This document shows, piece after piece, positions 6,502 to 8,954 of a stretch of 8,954 bases of DNA. Made by a program: the position numbers and the translations under genes. How positions within the stretch are numbered: position 1 is the stretch's first letter; each line of letters begins with the position of its first letter. This DNA is from Actinomycetota bacterium (GTDB taxonomy: Bacteria; Zhuqueibacterota; Zhuqueibacteria; Residuimicrobiales; Krinioviventaceae), in NCBI GenBank assembly GCA_011682565.1, contig JAACEJ010000100.1:1-8954 (forward strand). Direction: 5' to 3'. Under the pieces are notes generated by a model. It was not told the DNA's origin, searched no databases, and saw only the letters and a program-made list of their open reading frames with translations.

Positions 6502-6960
6502 ATGGATAACAGAGAAACGGAAGACAGGGATTCACGCGGCAAAATTGAACAACTTCTTCGAAAGGTGAGGGCAGAATTGGATGATTCGATGGACCCGATC
6601 CTACTGTCGGGACTAAATGCTTTTGAAAGGAAGCTTGTTCATCGTCATTTTGATCATAACCCAAATGTTGTAACAAAAACATATCGGGATGGAGAAGAAT
6701 TTGAATTGCGAATCTATCCGGTTGGTAATCTGCGCAAGTTTGCACAGGAGAAAGCCGAGGAAACAATCAAAACCGGTCAAAAAATAGATTTGCCGCCGAT
6801 GAACAGCTACGAACGGTTTGTCATCCATGACGCATTGAAAGACATGGATGCGATAACGGCAAACAGTTTCGGCGAGGGTGAGGATCGACACATTGTGCTC
6901 GAGCCCAAGGCTTTTGGCAGGGGTCTCAAAAAAATCATTAAAAAGATTCGATTGTTCTAA
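6502..6960 (+). CDS. Small protein with two R3H-type nucleic-acid-binding motifs
   Basis: A 152-residue, highly charged protein without signal peptide or membrane helix, probably cytoplasmic. Residues about 97-136 are a good R3H domain of the Jag/SpoIIIJ-associated kind: NSYERFVIHD with the defining R105-x3-H109, then SFGEGEDRHIVLEP. R3H domains bind single-stranded nucleic acid. Residues about 35-75 look like a second, more diverged copy: NAFERKLVHRH with R43-x3-H47, then VVTKTYRDGEEFELRIYP. The two halves align without gaps over about 35 residues. The KH domain that normally accompanies R3H in Jag is not seen. The C-terminus is strongly basic (KKIIKKIR). It is the last gene of the operon, 19 bases after mpl, and its stop codon overlaps that of the convergent PHP gene. 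Its target and role are unknown; a post-transcriptional or envelope-linked role like Jag's is a guess. Confidence 0.8.
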   Translation: MDNRETEDRDSRGKIEQLLRKVRAELDDSMDPILLSGLNAFERKLVHRHFDHNPNVVTKTYRDGEEFELRIYPVGNLRKFAQEKAEETIKTGQKIDLPPMNSYERFVIHDALKDMDAITANSFGEGEDRHIVLEPKAFGRGLKKIIKKIRLF

Positions 6961-8591
6961 ATCGTTTGATCTATGTATATCGGATTGGTCAGGCAACGGA
7001 AGGTTTTGCCGTTTTGAGTGCTGGTCACATCGAGGCGGATGTAACCTCTCACGGGTAAATCCGCCACGAATTTTTCAGTTTCAAATTGATACGAATCCGA
7101 TGATGGCCTGAAAAAGTACCTTCGGGTTTCTTTTTTCCTGGTCACATCTCCCACAAGCAAAGCCACGGATTTTATTGCTCCAAAACTTTCAGATGACAAA
7201 ACGACAAATTGTACGAGTCCTGATGCCAAAGGAAAACAATCGCCAATATGCCGGTTTTTCGCATTTCCGGAAAGAGTGACTTGGGCAAACGGTCCGTCTG
7301 TTACGATCATCCTGCCGCTGCGAAGGGCTTTTGATATTTTATCAACTCCAAAACCGTTTGGCAGATAAACGCCGGTGCGGGCCAGGGAAAATATTTCGCT
7401 GTCATTCTCACGCATACTTGTAAAAGGAATGCCGATTTGGCGAAAGCGGCCAAAATTTCCATGCGCATCATTTCCGGCAATAATTGAAATTCGTTTCCCC
7501 TGCAAAAGAAGGTCGACCCATTTTTTTATTCCCGCCTCAAAGAACCGATCTTTCTTCCCATTCCATATTTGCATACCGTTCAATCGTGAAGATTGATAAT
7601 CGCTGTTAAGCCATTTCCCACGCCGGATAAGCAAGCGTTGCAGAAAGGGTGGTGTAATCTCGGGATGCGCGGCAAAGGCCAGGGCGTCTTTCCTCAGCTT
7701 CGTCAGCACTTCTTCGACCTGAAATTCCGGTGTTGTGCGAAACCATTTCTCAGCGCTGTCCCCGCTTCCGCAAAAAAACTCGGGATTGTTAATGAGCAAA
7801 AAATGGACATTCTGATTTTTACTATTTCCCGCAGAAAGTTCTTCCCCGGGGAGAATGGTAAAAACTTTTTCCTTCGCGTTAATATCCTGCACTTTTTGCA
7901 GCAAGGCATACCATTTCCCAAGGTCGGGATCATTTTTCAGATAATCATGAAAATAATCATCCAGATCATAAGAGTGATCGGTCACGGCCATAAAGTCCAG
8001 TCCCATGGCTTTGGCCATTGCGACGGTGGCTTCCAGAGGCGCGCCGAATTCCACCTGGTCACTGGTAAAATCGCTATGGTAATGCATATCGCCAAAGTGC
8101 CAGTTTTTAACTTTAGGCAACGGCTCGGCATCGATCAAAACGTCAAACGGCTCGTGTCCGGTCCCGCGATAATTATCATTATGAAAATGGTGCATCTTGT
8201 TGTCAATTTTGCAGGAAAACTGAACATCTACTTTTACTTTGCCTGAAATCGAATCCGGCAGCGGAATGTGAAACAAACGGCTCCACATCGGTTTATCGAT
8301 GACCATTTCCTGAAAATCATGCTCCAGTAGCCTGTGTTTCTGTCCACGCCGGTACAGATCAACAGTGATACGATCGGACACTAGTGGAAAACGGTGTGCA
8401 TCTTTGATAATTAAAAGCACAGGCAAAGGATGAGCCGGGTCGATTCGATGGGGGACATCCGCCACAATCTCCGGTTCCTTTTTAAACAGGCGGCTGTAAA
8501 CACCGGGGAATAGGTAGTGAATTTCGGCGTAGAGAAAAAGAGTGGCAAACCAGGTCCAATAATCAGGATAAAAAGGCAGAGAGAAATTCAT
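6957..8591 (-). CDS. PHP-domain metal-dependent phosphoesterase, CehA/McbA-like
   Basis: The 544-residue protein carries the metal-binding motifs of the PHP hydrolase superfamily in order: GDMHYHSD (167-174), VTDHSYD (203-209), GEELSAG (249-255), NVHF (261-264), AAHPE (307-311) and AGNDAHGNFGRFR (372-384). These would coordinate two or three metal ions for phosphoester or related hydrolysis. The surroundings (GRMIVTDGPFAQV at 426-438 followed by a beta-rich tail ending in LTNPIYI) fit the CehA/McbA-like subgroup. Residues 1-45 include an aromatic hydrophobic stretch (YWTWFATLFLYAEI) that may anchor the protein to the membrane; residues about 50-155 look beta-rich. The ATG at 8591 is the only plausible start, though its ribosome binding site is weak. 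It follows the radical SAM gene by 27 bases, so the two are probably cotranscribed. The substrate is unknown. Confidence 0.85.
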   Translation of the reverse strand: MNFSLPFYPDYWTWFATLFLYAEIHYLFPGVYSRLFKKEPEIVADVPHRIDPAHPLPVLLIIKDAHRFPLVSDRITVDLYRRGQKHRLLEHDFQEMVIDKPMWSRLFHIPLPDSISGKVKVDVQFSCKIDNKMHHFHNDNYRGTGHEPFDVLIDAEPLPKVKNWHFGDMHYHSDFTSDQVEFGAPLEATVAMAKAMGLDFMAVTDHSYDLDDYFHDYLKNDPDLGKWYALLQKVQDINAKEKVFTILPGEELSAGNSKNQNVHFLLINNPEFFCGSGDSAEKWFRTTPEFQVEEVLTKLRKDALAFAAHPEITPPFLQRLLIRRGKWLNSDYQSSRLNGMQIWNGKKDRFFEAGIKKWVDLLLQGKRISIIAGNDAHGNFGRFRQIGIPFTSMRENDSEIFSLARTGVYLPNGFGVDKISKALRSGRMIVTDGPFAQVTLSGNAKNRHIGDCFPLASGLVQFVVLSSESFGAIKSVALLVGDVTRKKETRRYFFRPSSDSYQFETEKFVADLPVRGYIRLDVTSTQNGKTFRCLTNPIYIDQTI

Positions 8592-8618
8592 GGGTTCTTT
8601 ATGTGTAATGACAGCGAT

Positions 8619-8954
8619 TTAATGTGAGTCATTTCTGAAACTGAATTGCGTTAAAACATCCTGTGCAATAACCGCAGATGGGCGCCGATCAGGTTTTCCG
8701 AAAACAGCATCCACAGAACGTCGTATTTTTTTATCGTAAACATATTTTGCTTTTGCAAAGAGACCGACAAAAAAATACGCATCTATCTTGTATAAAAATG
8801 ACGGATCAAAATAGCAATTTAAAGTACATCCGGTACAAAAATCAAAACGGCCTTGCGAAGCCAGAAATTCCCGCAGGATCGGCTCCTTTCTTATTACAGC
8901 CAATGGTTTATCTAACGGAATTCTTTTCTGGGCAAAATGAAAACAGGGAAGTAA
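8619..8954 (-). CDS. Probable radical SAM protein, C-terminal fragment (5' end off window)
   Basis: The minus-strand frame is open from the window edge to TAA at 8619, giving the last 111 residues of a longer protein. The TTG at 8903 is an internal leucine codon rather than a convincing start, because the frame continues upstream with HFAQKRIPLDKP. The fragment contains QGRFDFCTGCTLNCYF with three cysteines (C40, C43 and C47 of the fragment) and an earlier C4. This resembles the C-terminal cysteine region of radical SAM proteins that bind an extra cofactor or cluster. The CxxxCxxC core motif would lie in the missing N-terminal part, so the family call rests on resemblance. It is upstream of, and probably in an operon with, the PHP gene. 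Confidence 0.5.
   Translation of the reverse strand, partial: LLPCFHFAQKRIPLDKPLAVIRKEPILREFLASQGRFDFCTGCTLNCYFDPSFLYKIDAYFFVGLFAKAKYVYDKKIRRSVDAVFGKPDRRPSAVIAQDVLTQFSFRNDSH

Noticed and set aside
7593..8246. Open frame of 217 codons on the plus strand
   Set aside because: It is antisense to the PHP gene, whose metal motifs span the same bases. The translation is low-complexity in I, F and K and has no family resemblance.
1..8954. Search for CRISPR arrays, insertion sequences, tRNA or rRNA genes and toxin-antitoxin pairs
   Set aside because: No regularly spaced direct repeats, transposase motifs, terminal inverted repeats, cloverleaf-like segments or small paired genes were noticed by eye.

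Overview
The window looks like part of a bacterial chromosome of moderate GC with an AT-rich gene at its left end. The centre is a tight plus-strand run of six genes. It contains an archaeal-type prenyltransferase of the UbiA superfamily (digeranylgeranylglyceryl-phosphate-synthase-like), D-aminoacyl-tRNA deacylase (dtd), a Maf nucleotide pyrophosphatase, a RodZ-like membrane protein with a DNA-binding fold, the murein-recycling ligase Mpl, and a small protein with two R3H-type nucleic-acid-binding motifs. Mpl points to a diaminopimelate-containing, Gram-negative-type cell wall. A DGGGP-synthase-like UbiA protein beside these bacterial genes is best known from the Fibrobacteres-Chlorobi-Bacteroidetes (FCB) superphylum and related candidate phyla. 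The FCB assignment is an inference, not something the sequence proves.

Layout. Positions 1 to about 2063 (possibly 2120), minus strand: the first 687 or more codons of a large gene that runs off the left edge, open in one frame throughout and built from three complete GAF-like units plus the start of a fourth. Its output domain lies outside the window. Positions 2121 to 2259: a short AT-rich divergent intergenic region with candidate promoters on both strands. Positions 2260 to 6960, plus strand: the six-gene run, with gaps of only 6 to 19 bases, so probably one operon. Positions 6957 to 8591, minus strand: a PHP-family metal-dependent phosphoesterase of the CehA/McbA-like type, overlapping the R3H gene tail to tail by four bases. 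Positions 8619 to 8954, minus strand: the C-terminal end of a probable radical SAM protein, 27 bases upstream of the PHP gene and in the same reading frame.

How the genes fit together. RodZ and Mpl connect the operon to cell shape and peptidoglycan recycling. Dtd and Maf are housekeeping quality-control enzymes for tRNA charging and nucleotide pools. The prenyltransferase would make an isoprenoid lipid. The R3H protein probably binds RNA or single-stranded DNA and may be regulatory. The multi-GAF protein is the most accessory-looking gene: it is AT-rich, full of homopolymer runs, divergently transcribed and of unknown output. No tRNA, rRNA, CRISPR array, insertion sequence or obvious long repeat was seen.
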